A stretch of DNA of 64,000 nucleotides from an uncultured Nitrospina sp. (GTDB lineage Bacteria; Nitrospinota; Nitrospinia; Nitrospinales; VA-1). Under the pieces are notes generated by a model. The model had not been told where the DNA came from and ran no database searches. It worked only from the letters and a program-made list of their open reading frames with translations. Below are positions 42,861 through 52,574 of this stretch, one piece after another. The position numbers were made by a program, and so were the translations under genes. The DNA lies in the NCBI GenBank assembly GCA_937891765.1, contig CALAGQ010000126.1, positions 1 to 64,000 on the forward strand, in the 5' to 3' direction. Each line of letters starts with the position of its first letter. Positions within the stretch are counted from its first letter, which is position 1.

Positions 42861-45142
42861 TTGACGATGTATTAAAAAAAGTTTTCGCGGTTTTATTGGC
42901 GTTGAGTTTCATTGCATGGGCAACCCCCGCCATGGCAAAAGAAGATGCCATTGAAACCCTGAAAAAAGCGGCCGCAGCCGATCCGAAAGACTATGCCCCC
43001 CATTTTGGTCTCGGTCAGGCTTACTACACCATGGGCCTCTATGATCAAGCCATAGAGGAATACCAGAAAACCATAGAGTTGGAACCGCTGTTCGCGGCGG
43101 CCCATAGTGGTTTGGGTTCCAGTTACGGCGCTTTAACAAAGTATGAAGAGGCTGTTGATGCATTCAAGGAGGCTATTCGTCTGGGACCCAATTATGCCGA
43201 GGCCCAGTTTGGCCTGGGCTGGAACTATGCCCAACTGGAAGAATATGAAAAAGCTATTCTTCCACTCAAGACAGCTCTGAAAACAAAACCCAAAATGGTC
43301 ACCGGCCATTTTACTCTGGGGCAGGTTTATGCCGCTTTGGGTGAACACCCTGAAGCCATTAAGCATTTCAAACGAACGCTGGAAATTTCCCCCATTTATC
43401 CAGATGCGTATTTTCAAATGGGCCTCAGCTTTTCCCAACAAGACAAATATGATGAAGCTGTGGGGGCTTTTAGAAATACCTTGAGACTGAGCCCAAATTA
43501 TTTTGAAGCCTATATTGGCATAGGCCGTGCCTATATCAATTCCAACCGTAATGAAGAGGCCGTTGAGCCATTAAAAAACGCTATCACCATTAATCCGGGA
43601 TACGCGGATGCCTACGAACGCTTGGGAGCCGCCTATCAGAACCTGAACGAACATGGCAAAGCGTTACCGGCTTATCATGAGTTTGCCCGCATTGATTATA
43701 GAAACCCGGTTGCTCATTTCAAACTGGGCGTGGCCTACTCCCGGCTCGCCAAAAAGTACGATGCCATTAACAGCTTTCAAGAAGCCGCACGGTTGAATGA
43801 AGAATTTCCCGAAGCACATTTTAATATGGGGTGGTTGTATCAGGAGTTGGGTGAGTCCGACAATGCTCTCGATCAATACAAAAAAGTTGTCATGCTCGAT
43901 CCCGAAAACCTGGACGCTTATTTCAATATGGGAGAAATCCATGAATCCTTCAACCGTCACGAGGAAGCCGTCGCAAACTTTCAGGAAGTCGTGGACATAG
44001 ACCCTAACCATGTTGAAGGACACGTGCATCTGGGATGGAATTACGCGAAACTCAACCGTCAGGATGAAGCCCTGTCAGAATTTAGTGCTGCATTGCAAAT
44101 CAACCCCGGCCTGACAGAAACCCATTACAAACTGGGAGTCACCTACGTAGGTCTGGGACGATTTGACGAAGGGCTCAGGTCTCTTCAAAAAGCTATAGAA
44201 CTGAATCCCAACCACTTGGGGGCACTGCTTCAACTGGGAAAACTCAACTCAATGCTGGGATATTATCAACAAGCCAACGAGTATCTCAACAAATTGTTAA
44301 AAATAGCTCCGGACTACAGCGAACTAGGGCTTTTGTCCGGCAAAAATCTGGTTGAGTTGAACCAGTTTGAAAGTGCCTTGCCACATTTGGAACAAGCCAT
44401 CAAGCAGCAACCAGATTCGTTTGAAGCGCAATTTTATCTCGGGCTCACCTTGATCCGTCTGAACCGCGAGACGGATGCAATCATCCATTTACAAAAGGCG
44501 GCCCAACTCAATCCCGAATCGTCGCTGACCTTCAACCATCTGGGACAAACCTATCAGAAACTGGGAATGTTTCCGGAAGCCATCCAAGCCTATAATCAGG
44601 CCACCCTAATAGAACCCAACTTTATCGATGCCTACAACAAACTGGGAGCCCTTTATACTTTCAAGCATGATTATGAAATGGCCATTAAAATGTTCCGGGA
44701 AGCGGTTCGTTCCAATCCGAAATTTCAGGCCGGCTACTTCAACCTCGGAATGGTTTACGAAATTCTGGGCCGTCATCCTGAAGCCATCGAGCAATATAAA
44801 AAAATCCTGGCATTGAATCCTGACCACCAGAAAGCCCTATTCAATTTAGGCTGGGCGTTGATGGATGAAAATCGTTTTATCGAAGCCGTGCCGCCGCTGC
44901 GGCAAGCTATAAATCTGGATCCGGAAAACACCGATGCCCATTACAGCCTGGGCCTGGTTTTTGGCAGGCTCAATCGCTATCAGGAAGCGCAAGACCAATA
45001 TCGACAGGTTCTGCAACTGGATCCTAACCATCCCGGAGCTCAAGAAAAACTGGCATTGACCGAGAAAGAACTCGAAACTGCAACCGCCTCCGCCCAAAAA
45101 GAAGTATTCCCCAAAGAACTCGATATCATTCTGATCCCGTAG
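42857..45142 (+). CDS. Exported 21-repeat TPR protein coupled to amt
   Basis: 761 residues. A signal peptide (VFAVLLALSFIAWATPAMA) precedes 21 tandem, gap-free 34-residue TPR units from about residue 31 to 744, each ending in patterns such as LNPNYAEAHFNLGxxY. A short Glu/Ala tail follows. TPR arrays bind proteins or peptides. The ATGA overlap with amt implies co-translation, so a periplasmic or envelope scaffold for the transporter is a plausible but unproven role. Confidence 0.9.
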   Translation: MIDDVLKKVFAVLLALSFIAWATPAMAKEDAIETLKKAAAADPKDYAPHFGLGQAYYTMGLYDQAIEEYQKTIELEPLFAAAHSGLGSSYGALTKYEEAVDAFKEAIRLGPNYAEAQFGLGWNYAQLEEYEKAILPLKTALKTKPKMVTGHFTLGQVYAALGEHPEAIKHFKRTLEISPIYPDAYFQMGLSFSQQDKYDEAVGAFRNTLRLSPNYFEAYIGIGRAYINSNRNEEAVEPLKNAITINPGYADAYERLGAAYQNLNEHGKALPAYHEFARIDYRNPVAHFKLGVAYSRLAKKYDAINSFQEAARLNEEFPEAHFNMGWLYQELGESDNALDQYKKVVMLDPENLDAYFNMGEIHESFNRHEEAVANFQEVVDIDPNHVEGHVHLGWNYAKLNRQDEALSEFSAALQINPGLTETHYKLGVTYVGLGRFDEGLRSLQKAIELNPNHLGALLQLGKLNSMLGYYQQANEYLNKLLKIAPDYSELGLLSGKNLVELNQFESALPHLEQAIKQQPDSFEAQFYLGLTLIRLNRETDAIIHLQKAAQLNPESSLTFNHLGQTYQKLGMFPEAIQAYNQATLIEPNFIDAYNKLGALYTFKHDYEMAIKMFREAVRSNPKFQAGYFNLGMVYEILGRHPEAIEQYKKILALNPDHQKALFNLGWALMDENRFIEAVPPLRQAINLDPENTDAHYSLGLVFGRLNRYQEAQDQYRQVLQLDPNHPGAQEKLALTEKELETATASAQKEVFPKELDIILIP

Positions 45143-45420
45143 TATTTATTTGCGTGTCATCCTGAGGCACTCCAAGGATGCACCCTTTTCTGCCTCCATC
45201 TACCCTTCGACCCTTCGAGAGCCTCAGGATGACTCAGGGTGACGGGATTGGTTCACCCTTCGATGTCGTTCAACATGACGGGTTTGAGATTTTCTCAGCC
45301 GAGAAAGCATTTGCCAGCAAGTTAAAGCCATTGTTCGCTGGCCACACGCCGAGTGGGCAGCTCGCCGGGCATAGTGGACTAATATTAAAGGGCTTAACCG
45401 ATCAAAGCCTTTATTAATAA
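45143..45420. repeat. Cluster of dispersed REP-like repeats
   Basis: Contains GTCATCCTGAGGCACTCC (45157), CTTCGAGAGCCTCAGGATGA (45213-45232, sharing its core with 3272-3300 and 18887-18915) and further CATGACGGGT-type units to ~45290. It separates the amt-TPR unit from the nuo promoter. The frame found in it (45178-45417) is not protein-like. Confidence 0.7.
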
Positions 45421-45425
45421 ATAAG

Positions 45426-45455
45426 TTGACAGTAAATCCTTTGAACTTATATACT
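45426..45455 (+). promoter_or_regulatory. Sigma-70-type promoter of the nuoEGD unit
   Basis: TTGACA (45426-45431) and TATACT (45450-45455) are separated by 18 bases. It lies 140 bases upstream of the nuoE ATG. Confidence 0.65.
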
Positions 45456-45497
45456 TCGGCCTCCAAGCGGGATTTAGGGTGACAGCTCTAACCCATG

Positions 45498-45522
45498 AAA
45501 ATATAAGAGATTCTTATATTTT
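45498..45522 (+). promoter_or_regulatory. AT-rich 11-base palindrome in the nuo leader
   Basis: AAAATATAAGA and TCTTATATTTT pair over 11 bases with a 3-base loop, followed by T residues. It could be an attenuator or an operator; low GC makes it a weak terminator. Confidence 0.45.
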
Positions 45523-45594
45523 TTCCCCTGAACTCCGCTATATTTTTGGTACGTTATAAGCAAAAATACCTGATTCCACTAATAAGGTTATCTC

Positions 45595-46140
45595 ATGGAA
45601 ACCAACGAGACTGCAGCCGCGACTGAAGACATTGAACTAGAAGAGGTGGATCTTGCTCCGACCGAAGAGATACTGAAAAACATTCCGGACGATTCGCGCG
45701 GTCATCTCATCCCAACCTTGCAGAAAATTCAGAATGTCTACCGGTTCCTGCCTGCACCGGCTATGGAATTGTTGATGGAACGTCTCAATGTCAGCCGGGC
45801 CGAGCTCTATGGAGTCATCTCGTTCTACCCGCAGCTTCTTATTACAGAGCCGGGGAAATATATTATCAAGCTCTGTTATGGCACGGCCTGTTTTGTGAAA
45901 GGGGCTTCCATAATTGGTGACAAAATTAATGACTGCTATCATATTCGCCCCGGCGACACCGACAGCACAAAACTATTTACTTTGCAGACCGCTTCCTGCC
46001 TTGGCAACTGCGGGGCCGCTCCCATGGCCATTATCGGCGATGACACTCATGGAACTATCGACCCTGAGAAAACACTGGAAATTCTGGGTGGATACAAGCT
46101 TGACGATGCCCCGGAAACCGAGGAGGCCACAGCTTCATGA
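45595..46140 (+). CDS. nuoE: NADH-quinone oxidoreductase subunit E
   Basis: 181 residues. The [2Fe-2S] ligands are visible in KLCYGTACFVKGA and QTASCLGNCGAAPM, and SRAELYGVISFYPQL is typical. NuoE passes electrons in the NADH-dehydrogenase module of complex I. It carries an acidic N-terminal extension of ~25 residues. The stop overlaps the nuoG ATG (ATGA). nuoF, normally next in the order, is missing here. Confidence 0.93.
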   Translation: METNETAAATEDIELEEVDLAPTEEILKNIPDDSRGHLIPTLQKIQNVYRFLPAPAMELLMERLNVSRAELYGVISFYPQLLITEPGKYIIKLCYGTACFVKGASIIGDKINDCYHIRPGDTDSTKLFTLQTASCLGNCGAAPMAIIGDDTHGTIDPEKTLEILGGYKLDDAPETEEATAS

Positions 46141-48758
46141 GCACTGTTACTAAAAAAATATGCAACATCAACATTGATGGCAAAGCGGTTTCTGTTCCTG
46201 AAGGAACAGTTATCCTTGAAGCCTGTAATCAGAATGAAGTACCGGTTTCCAATCTCTGTTACAACAGAAAGCTGAAACCTTTCGCCGCCTGCCGCACCTG
46301 CATGGTCGAGACGGTGGTGGATGGCAAAAAGGAACTGGTTTATTCCTGCACCCAACCTGTTTGCGATGACATGGAAGTCAGCACCGGAACCGAAGAAACT
46401 AATCGCTACAACAAAGCCTGTCTTGAAATGCTGCTGGTTGAGCATCCTCTGGACTGCCCCATCTGCGACAAATCCGGAGTTTGCCCCCTGCAGGACAACA
46501 CAGATATGTTGCAACTGTACGACGGGCGGTTTGAGATTCAGCGACGTAACGAACCCAGCATCAAGACAAATCCTATCATTGAGTTCTACCTCAACCGCTG
46601 CATCATGTGCGGATTATGTGTTCGCGCCTGTGATGAAACTCAGGGCGTTCAAGCTCTCGACTTTCATAAACGTGGCATGAGCGTTGGCATCGGCACCGCC
46701 AATGACGAGCCTCTCGACTGCGAATTCTGCGGACAATGCATCACGGTTTGCCCAACTGGTGCTTTGATGGATATGACTTCATCAGCACGCGGCTTGGCCG
46801 CCATGTTCACCGAAACACACACCACCTGCAACTACTGCTCTTGGGGATGCACAATCAAACTCGAAAGTAAAAAGGGTCAGGTTGTCCGCATTGAAGCGGA
46901 TGAGGGTTACAACGTCGGCATCAACGAAGGCAATCTTTGCGCCAAAGGGCGTTTGGGACACGGCATCATTCACAACGACCAGCGTATTGAGTCCCCTCTC
47001 ATCAATGTTGGCGGCGACTTTAAAGAAATCACTTGGGAAGAAGCCCTCGAAACCATTGCCGACCGCATGCAGACCACGGTGAACCGCAGTGGCCCTGACA
47101 GCCTTGCCGGAATTGGCTCGGAAAAATTGACCAATGAAGAAAACTACCTTTTCCAAAAACTGTTCCGCAGTCTGCTCGGCTCCAGCCAAGTCACAAATCT
47201 GGCAAATTTAAGAGCACCTTATCTGAACCAGTTCATGCTGAACTGTTTCGAGAACGGGATTGAGTCGCAACCCATCACTAAATTGCAGGAAGCCGATGTG
47301 GTTCTCGTTTTCAATTCTGACCTGCCCTCTGAGTACCCTGTAGGTGGAAACTCGATTCGCTTCGGAACGGTGTTCAGCAATACGGACTTGTTGATCGCCA
47401 ATCCTAGAAAAGTAGTTTTTGAGAGCAATGCCAAAGTCGATGTGCGCATGACTTACAAGCACGGCTCTGATCTGGCCGTTGCTTCGCGGTTGGCCCGCAT
47501 CATCATCGACAATAAATTAGTCGATATCGGAAAGGCACAGTCTGCCATCCCCAACTACAGCGAATGGGTGCAGTCTTTGGCCCCGTATACCGCTGAGGCA
47601 GTTCAGCAATGCGCCGGATTGCCGGATGACGTTCTCACCCGCGCGGCGGAAAGGTTTGCCCGAGATGCAGACCGTTTTGTCATCATCGGGAACGACGTTC
47701 TTGACACCGGTCAAGGTGAAGAGACCCTCAACTCCCTGCTCAATCTTTGCACCCTGGTTCAGCACGCCAGCACAGGTAGCGTGAGTGTTTATCCTCCGCG
47801 AGAACATTGTAACTCGCAGGGGGTTAATGACATGGGCTGTACGCCTGAGTTTTTACCGGGCTATCAATCGACTCAAGATGCTGCTGTTCTAAAAAAATTC
47901 GCCGATGAATGGGGCACCTGCTCTCTTAGCAGCACCAATCTGGCTGGAGACTTGTTGCAAAATTGCATAAGTGGCGCAGTGAAATTTCTTTATATTGCCG
48001 GGGAAGATCCTGTTCAGTCTTATTTCAAACCACAACTGGTTAAAGAGGCGTTGCGTACTGTGCCGTTTCTGGTTGTCACCGATGTTTTCATGACCGACAC
48101 GGCGCGAATGGCAGACCTGATTCTTCCATCATCAACCTTCGCAGAAAAAGAAGGCAGCTATACCAATATGTCGCGGCATGTTCAGCGGGTCGCGCCGGCC
48201 GTAATCCCTCAGGGAGTCTCTAAACCGGATTTCGATATATTGATCGAGCTGGCAGAGGCATTGGGAAAACCTTTCAAAAACACGGATACTGCCAGCGTGC
48301 AACAGGAAATCGCAAACGTCACGCCAGCTTACAAGGGAGTTTTTCCGGGAGGCAAGTCTGTTCAATGGGCACCGGACTCCGCGAATGCAAAGGCCAAATT
48401 CCATATCAATAGCAGTTCAGGCGAACACAACGGCAAAGCAGAAGGTTTCACCCTGCAAACCAACAACCACATGTTCCATATAGGAAGCTACACCCAACAC
48501 TCCAAGGCATTGGTAGATATCGGACCCGAGTGTATTGCCGAGTTACACCCTGAGGACGCTAAGGATTTGGGAATCACCACAGGTGATCAGATAATGGTTG
48601 AATCTTCCGCCGGGAAAATAGAGGTCAAAGTCAAGACCAGCAAGGTGACCAGCCGCGGAATGTTGTATATCCCAAAAAACTGGACGACTGTTCCTGTTAG
48701 CACGTTGCGAAACGGAGAAGAGGGTTTGATCAACGTTAAAATTTCTAAATCGAATTAA
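46137..48758 (+). CDS. nuoG: NADH-quinone oxidoreductase subunit G
   Basis: 873 residues. N-terminal [2Fe-2S] ferredoxin domain (NLCYNRK...CRTCM...SCTQPV), the His-Cys3 cluster (HPLDCPICDKSGVC), two ferredoxin-type 4Fe-4S motifs (CIMCGLCVRAC, CEFCGQCITVC), then a molybdopterin-oxidoreductase fold with its own CNYCSWGC...C cluster and a C-terminal MopB beta domain. It is the electron-channel subunit of complex I. An FDH-like role is less likely because the catalytic Cys/Sec region of formate dehydrogenase is not evident and nuoD follows. Confidence 0.92.
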   Translation: MSTVTKKICNINIDGKAVSVPEGTVILEACNQNEVPVSNLCYNRKLKPFAACRTCMVETVVDGKKELVYSCTQPVCDDMEVSTGTEETNRYNKACLEMLLVEHPLDCPICDKSGVCPLQDNTDMLQLYDGRFEIQRRNEPSIKTNPIIEFYLNRCIMCGLCVRACDETQGVQALDFHKRGMSVGIGTANDEPLDCEFCGQCITVCPTGALMDMTSSARGLAAMFTETHTTCNYCSWGCTIKLESKKGQVVRIEADEGYNVGINEGNLCAKGRLGHGIIHNDQRIESPLINVGGDFKEITWEEALETIADRMQTTVNRSGPDSLAGIGSEKLTNEENYLFQKLFRSLLGSSQVTNLANLRAPYLNQFMLNCFENGIESQPITKLQEADVVLVFNSDLPSEYPVGGNSIRFGTVFSNTDLLIANPRKVVFESNAKVDVRMTYKHGSDLAVASRLARIIIDNKLVDIGKAQSAIPNYSEWVQSLAPYTAEAVQQCAGLPDDVLTRAAERFARDADRFVIIGNDVLDTGQGEETLNSLLNLCTLVQHASTGSVSVYPPREHCNSQGVNDMGCTPEFLPGYQSTQDAAVLKKFADEWGTCSLSSTNLAGDLLQNCISGAVKFLYIAGEDPVQSYFKPQLVKEALRTVPFLVVTDVFMTDTARMADLILPSSTFAEKEGSYTNMSRHVQRVAPAVIPQGVSKPDFDILIELAEALGKPFKNTDTASVQQEIANVTPAYKGVFPGGKSVQWAPDSANAKAKFHINSSSGEHNGKAEGFTLQTNNHMFHIGSYTQHSKALVDIGPECIAELHPEDAKDLGITTGDQIMVESSAGKIEVKVKTSKVTSRGMLYIPKNWTTVPVSTLRNGEEGLINVKISKSN

Positions 48759-48794
48759 CATTACTTTATCCCGGTTTCGGGATACATAACCACT

Positions 48795-49985
48795 ATGGCA
48801 GACTTAAAAGAAAATTTACACACCGATCATATGGTCCTGAATATGGGCCCCTCGCATCCGGCCACGCATGGGACGGTAAAGTTTCTCCTGACTCTCGATG
48901 GAGAAACGGTCGTCAACCTGGAAACCGAAATTGGTTACCTGCACCGCGGATTTGAAAAAATGTGCGAGAGCGTGACCTACTCGAACGTGTTTCCTTACAC
49001 CGATCGGTTGAATTATTGCTCTGCCATTATGAACAATATTGGTTTTGCATTAGCGGTAGAAAAACTCTGCGACATCGAAATAACCGAACGCTGTAAATAC
49101 ATCCGTGTGGTCACCAATGAGCTTGCGCGCATATCGGACCATTACACCAATATCGCCGCTGCGGCTCTGGAGCTGGGCGCATTGACCGCTTTTATTTATT
49201 TCGTGGAAGCCCGTGAAATCGTCTGGGATTTATTGGAAAAAGTTTGCGGTGCGCGTCTAACCTCAAACTATATCCGTATTGGTGGCCTGATGTGTGACTT
49301 GCCACCGGGATTCGATGAAGATCTTAAAGCCGCTTATCCCAAACTCGATTCACTTTTTGATGACGTAGACAGCCTGCTCACCAAAAATCGGATTTTTATC
49401 GACCGCATGGCAGACACCGGCGCTATCCCGGTAGAAAGCGCCATCTCCTGGGGATTCACCGGCCCTTGCCTGCGTGCCAGCGGCGTCAATTATGATGTCC
49501 GCAAAAACCATCCTTATCTTTGCTACGATAAAATTGATTTTGACATTCCTCTCGGCAAAACCGGCGACAATTTTGACCGCTACCTCGTCCGCATGGAAGA
49601 AATCAAACAAAGTTTCAGGATCATCAAACAGGCCATGAACGATATGCCTGAGGGCCCCATCAATGTTGCCAATCCCTATTTGCGAAACCCAGCCAAACCT
49701 GATGTCTATGCCCGGATGGAAGAAATGATCGCTCATTTCAAAATGGTCATTGATGGACTCAAACCTCCTGTTGGAGAAGTTTATTTTCCGACTGAAGCGG
49801 CAAATGGGGAGTTGGGTTTCTATCTCGTCAGTGATGGCTCGGGCAAGCCTTACAAGTGCCGGGTTCGCCCACCCTCTTTCACCCTGACCGCTGCGATGGG
49901 TGAGATGTGCAAGGGTGGAATGCTTTCCGACATCATCCCTACCTTCGACATGATCAACATGATCGGTGGGGAGTGCGACCGCTAG
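48795..49985 (+). CDS. nuoD: NADH-quinone oxidoreductase subunit D (49 kDa)
   Basis: 396 residues. Conserved GPSHPATHGTVK, EIGYLHRGFEK, DRLNYCSAI, ITNELARISDH-like VTNELARISDHY, and the C-terminal IGGECDR. It lies at the quinone-binding site of the peripheral arm. It follows nuoG by 36 bases; nuoB, nuoC, nuoF and nuoI are not in this window, so the complex I genes are dispersed. Confidence 0.96.
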   Translation: MADLKENLHTDHMVLNMGPSHPATHGTVKFLLTLDGETVVNLETEIGYLHRGFEKMCESVTYSNVFPYTDRLNYCSAIMNNIGFALAVEKLCDIEITERCKYIRVVTNELARISDHYTNIAAAALELGALTAFIYFVEAREIVWDLLEKVCGARLTSNYIRIGGLMCDLPPGFDEDLKAAYPKLDSLFDDVDSLLTKNRIFIDRMADTGAIPVESAISWGFTGPCLRASGVNYDVRKNHPYLCYDKIDFDIPLGKTGDNFDRYLVRMEEIKQSFRIIKQAMNDMPEGPINVANPYLRNPAKPDVYARMEEMIAHFKMVIDGLKPPVGEVYFPTEAANGELGFYLVSDGSGKPYKCRVRPPSFTLTAAMGEMCKGGMLSDIIPTFDMINMIGGECDR

Positions 49986-50096
49986 CAATAATCCCAACCA
50001 GTCTTAACCCACCACTTTTCAAATTCCTCAGCACATTATCAATTCATTGACCCCCTACTTGTGTCATGATTTCAGGGGGCCTTGCTGGTTTGACGT

Positions 50097-50618
50097 TTAC
50101 GCCCCCTTCTTTAAGATAATGCTATTTTGATTCCATCTGGCCCTAGGCCCTGCATCCCCAAAAAAAATCTTAGGCAGTCCATCATCCTCGATAGCAATAT
50201 AATAGCCGTTGAAACTATCATGGGAGTTTTCGTACGTATAAGTCTCATCACCCTTAGACTCGACATGCCAATTCGCCCCAGGCACTAATGACTGACGAGC
50301 CACAAGCCGGAGATATTCATCAGATGTCACACTATCCTCTATATCTAAATAATAATTATGATATTTCCCTGAACATACATATTGAAAGGCGGTCGTCTCC
50401 TCAGGTTGAGGGACAGGCAACCAACAGAAACTTTTCGCATCATTTTGTCCCTGGATTACATATCCGGTTTTGTTATTGACAACTAAATATTTACCGTTTA
50501 CTTTGTTGCTGATTTCAATAGTGCCGACAGGTACTTCAGTATCAATATTATTTATAAATACCGCTGTGCCCCCCACAAGAATGCTAATGGTTATAAGAAT
50601 CAGTAATTTTCTATTCAT
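50097..50618 (-). CDS. Secreted or membrane-anchored orphan protein
   Basis: 173 residues. One hydrophobic N-terminal segment (LLILITISILVGGTAVFI) acts as signal or anchor. The rest is beta-rich with repeated Tyr/Trp units (YYLDIED, YYIAIEDDGLP) suggestive of a beta-trefoil or ricin-like fold, not proven. The gene is AT-rich relative to neighbours and has long non-coding flanks, consistent with recent acquisition. Confidence 0.55.
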   Translation of the reverse strand: MNRKLLILITISILVGGTAVFINNIDTEVPVGTIEISNKVNGKYLVVNNKTGYVIQGQNDAKSFCWLPVPQPEETTAFQYVCSGKYHNYYLDIEDSVTSDEYLRLVARQSLVPGANWHVESKGDETYTYENSHDSFNGYYIAIEDDGLPKIFFGDAGPRARWNQNSIILKKGA

Positions 50619-50862
50619 TTCACCCCCTAACTAAATTTTATTGAAACTAAAAGTTATCGCCATAGTATACCTAGTAGCCATATCTGCAAGGTTTTCTCTG
50701 TCGGAATAAGAAGTCAAAACTTGACTTTTAGACTAAAGGTGTTAAAAAACAAAGCGGAAGACTAAGCGTTCCTTCTATTATCGACAAAGAGTGCTACCGT
50801 TAAAACGGGATCTCACTACTACATCTTTCTTGCCTCTCTGCTCTTCAATGTAAATTCCCGTT

Positions 50863-51852
50863 ATGTCTAAATTCCTAAAGCTGGCTCTTCTCATTGTGGG
50901 TTGCCTGTTCTTAGCTTGGTCTATCAACGCTGTCGATCTAGCAAGCGTGTTCGAGCTTCTTAAAAAAATCGGCAGTGGTTTTCTTATTATCCTGTTGATC
51001 TACACAGGCGTCACATGGTTGGATACGCTTTCCTGGAAATACAATTTTCGCCCGGACGAGACCCTCCACTTCACAGACTGGGGTTTATGGAGGGTCCGGC
51101 AGATCGGCGAAGCGTATAACATCATCACTCCACTCGGAACACTGGGAGGAGAACCGCTCAAGGCTCAACTTTTGAAGGACTATCATGGGCTCAGCTTAAA
51201 GCAAGGGCTCTCTTCCCTTGTCATTGCGAAAACCACTTTTTTAGCCGGATTGATCCTGTTCTTCATTCCAGGGATTGCCATGATCTTGATGTCGCCCAAG
51301 GTTTCAGACGAATTTAAGGTCATCAGTCTTGTGGGGATGGGAATATTTTCTACCAGTATTTTTCTGTTTTTTGTCTTTCAAATAACCGGATCTTTGGGGA
51401 AAATTTGCGTATGGTTTGGTGAAAAAACCAACAATTCGAAGTTGCTGAGCTTTCTAAAAAAGCTTGAGCATATTGATGGACTATTCTCAGGTTTTTATAA
51501 AAGATATCCAGCGCGAGTGATTAAGGCTGTTCTTTTGGCTTTATTGGGCTGGATGCTGGGACTTGTGGAACTATACGTAATTCTTTATTTCCTCGGTTTT
51601 CCCGTCAGTTTTTATGAACTGTGGATAATAGAAGCACTGGGCCAGCTAGTAAAAGTCGGTAGTTTTCTAATCCCATTGAGATTAGGAGCTCAGGAAGGAG
51701 GTTTGATTTTGATATTCGCTGCTTTGGGCTATCCGGCAAATCTGGGTCTGGCCGTGTCGCTTATAGCCAGAATAAAGGAACTGGCCTGGGTAGGACTGGG
51801 GCTGGCCCTGGGGGCCACCAAGCTCAGCCAGCGAACCGCCGGGGGCAAATAG
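50863..51852 (+). CDS. Flippase-like membrane protein (LPG_synthase_TM / UPF0104)
   Basis: 329 residues with about eight hydrophobic segments. The conserved region GEAYNIITPLGTLGGEPLKAQLL and the C-terminal PLRLGAQEGGLILIF belong to the aglD/LPG_synthase_TM family, which includes HpnL. Members move or modify lipids or lipid-linked sugars. The exact substrate is unknown. Confidence 0.8.
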   Translation: MSKFLKLALLIVGCLFLAWSINAVDLASVFELLKKIGSGFLIILLIYTGVTWLDTLSWKYNFRPDETLHFTDWGLWRVRQIGEAYNIITPLGTLGGEPLKAQLLKDYHGLSLKQGLSSLVIAKTTFLAGLILFFIPGIAMILMSPKVSDEFKVISLVGMGIFSTSIFLFFVFQITGSLGKICVWFGEKTNNSKLLSFLKKLEHIDGLFSGFYKRYPARVIKAVLLALLGWMLGLVELYVILYFLGFPVSFYELWIIEALGQLVKVGSFLIPLRLGAQEGGLILIFAALGYPANLGLAVSLIARIKELAWVGLGLALGATKLSQRTAGGK

Positions 51853-51928
51853 TAATAACTTTTTATGACTAGCAAGATTGTCGATAATTTGACGGGTTCT
51901 TGCCTCATTCCCACCGGGCGAAGCCCGG

Positions 51929-52381
51929 TTAGAAGGTGTCTCTGCTAACGCCTCGGTCACGCCCTCTGCCACCGGGAGTGCGGCCCAGAGATGAGGTGAA
52001 GACATCGTCCTGCTGAACCAGACCGTCATGCTTGGTCCGAATGGTTCCAATGCGGTTTTCTTTGATTTCCAAGGCCGCTTCGTCAATCAGGTCTTTTTCT
52101 TTTTTAGCAGCTTTCTTTTTCTCTTTATCAGCTTCTGGTGTCACTTTGTTAGCCTCGGTGCCTTCGCTGGCCCCTTCTGCGGCCACCGGTGTTTCGCCAG
52201 CCTCGGCCTCAGTAGCAGTGCCTGATTCCAATTCTTCGGCTTCGGCTTCTTTCATGGAAGTTTTAAAGTTTTTAATACTCCGTCCAAAAGCCGATCCAAT
52301 CTCTGGGAGCTTTCCAGCCCCAAAAATGATCATGATAATGACCAAGATTACCATTAACTCTGGAAAACCTATTCCCATCAT
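51929..52381 (-). CDS. tatA: Twin-arginine translocase subunit TatA with long tail
   Basis: 150 residues; the ATG at 52381 has AAGGAG nine bases upstream, and the longer frame would add an unlikely N-terminus. Core: [27 protein letters not shown] (broken here as the transmembrane helix, then the amphipathic helix [14 protein letters not shown]). TatA forms the pore for folded proteins. The tail after residue ~55 is Glu/Ala/Lys-rich and ends in an Arg/Gly segment ([13 protein letters not shown]), longer than usual. No tatC or tatB is adjacent. Confidence 0.88.
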   Translation of the reverse strand: MMGIGFPELMVILVIIMIIFGAGKLPEIGSAFGRSIKNFKTSMKEAEAEELESGTATEAEAGETPVAAEGASEGTEANKVTPEADKEKKKAAKKEKDLIDEAALEIKENRIGTIRTKHDGLVQQDDVFTSSLGRTPGGRGRDRGVSRDTF

Positions 52382-52515
52382 AAGCTTTGTCTCCTTTTGG
52401 CTGATCTGATTGGGTGCCAGTTTAGCAAAATAACAGCTGAATTGACAGGAATTTAGCACCACTGTGCTGACCCTGCATCTTACCGAGTATCCACCTGCAA
52501 AAACCCACGCTAAAT

Positions 52516-52556
52516 GAAAAAATAAAACGGGAACCCGTAGAGCCCACGGGTTCCCG
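52516..52556 (-). terminator. Intrinsic terminator after the small TPR gene
   Basis: CGGGAACCCGT / ACGGGTTCCCG gives a perfect 11-base stem with a 7-base loop, followed on the minus strand by a T-rich run. Confidence 0.9.
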
Positions 52557-52574
52557 CATCGAAACTACACAGTT

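Noticed and set aside
45178-45417. 79-aa frame after the TPR gene
   Set aside because: It lies wholly in dispersed repeats and its translation is not protein-like.
50051-50079. Terminator after nuoD
   Set aside because: CCCCCT/AGGGGG can pair, but the loop is long and there is no T-run.
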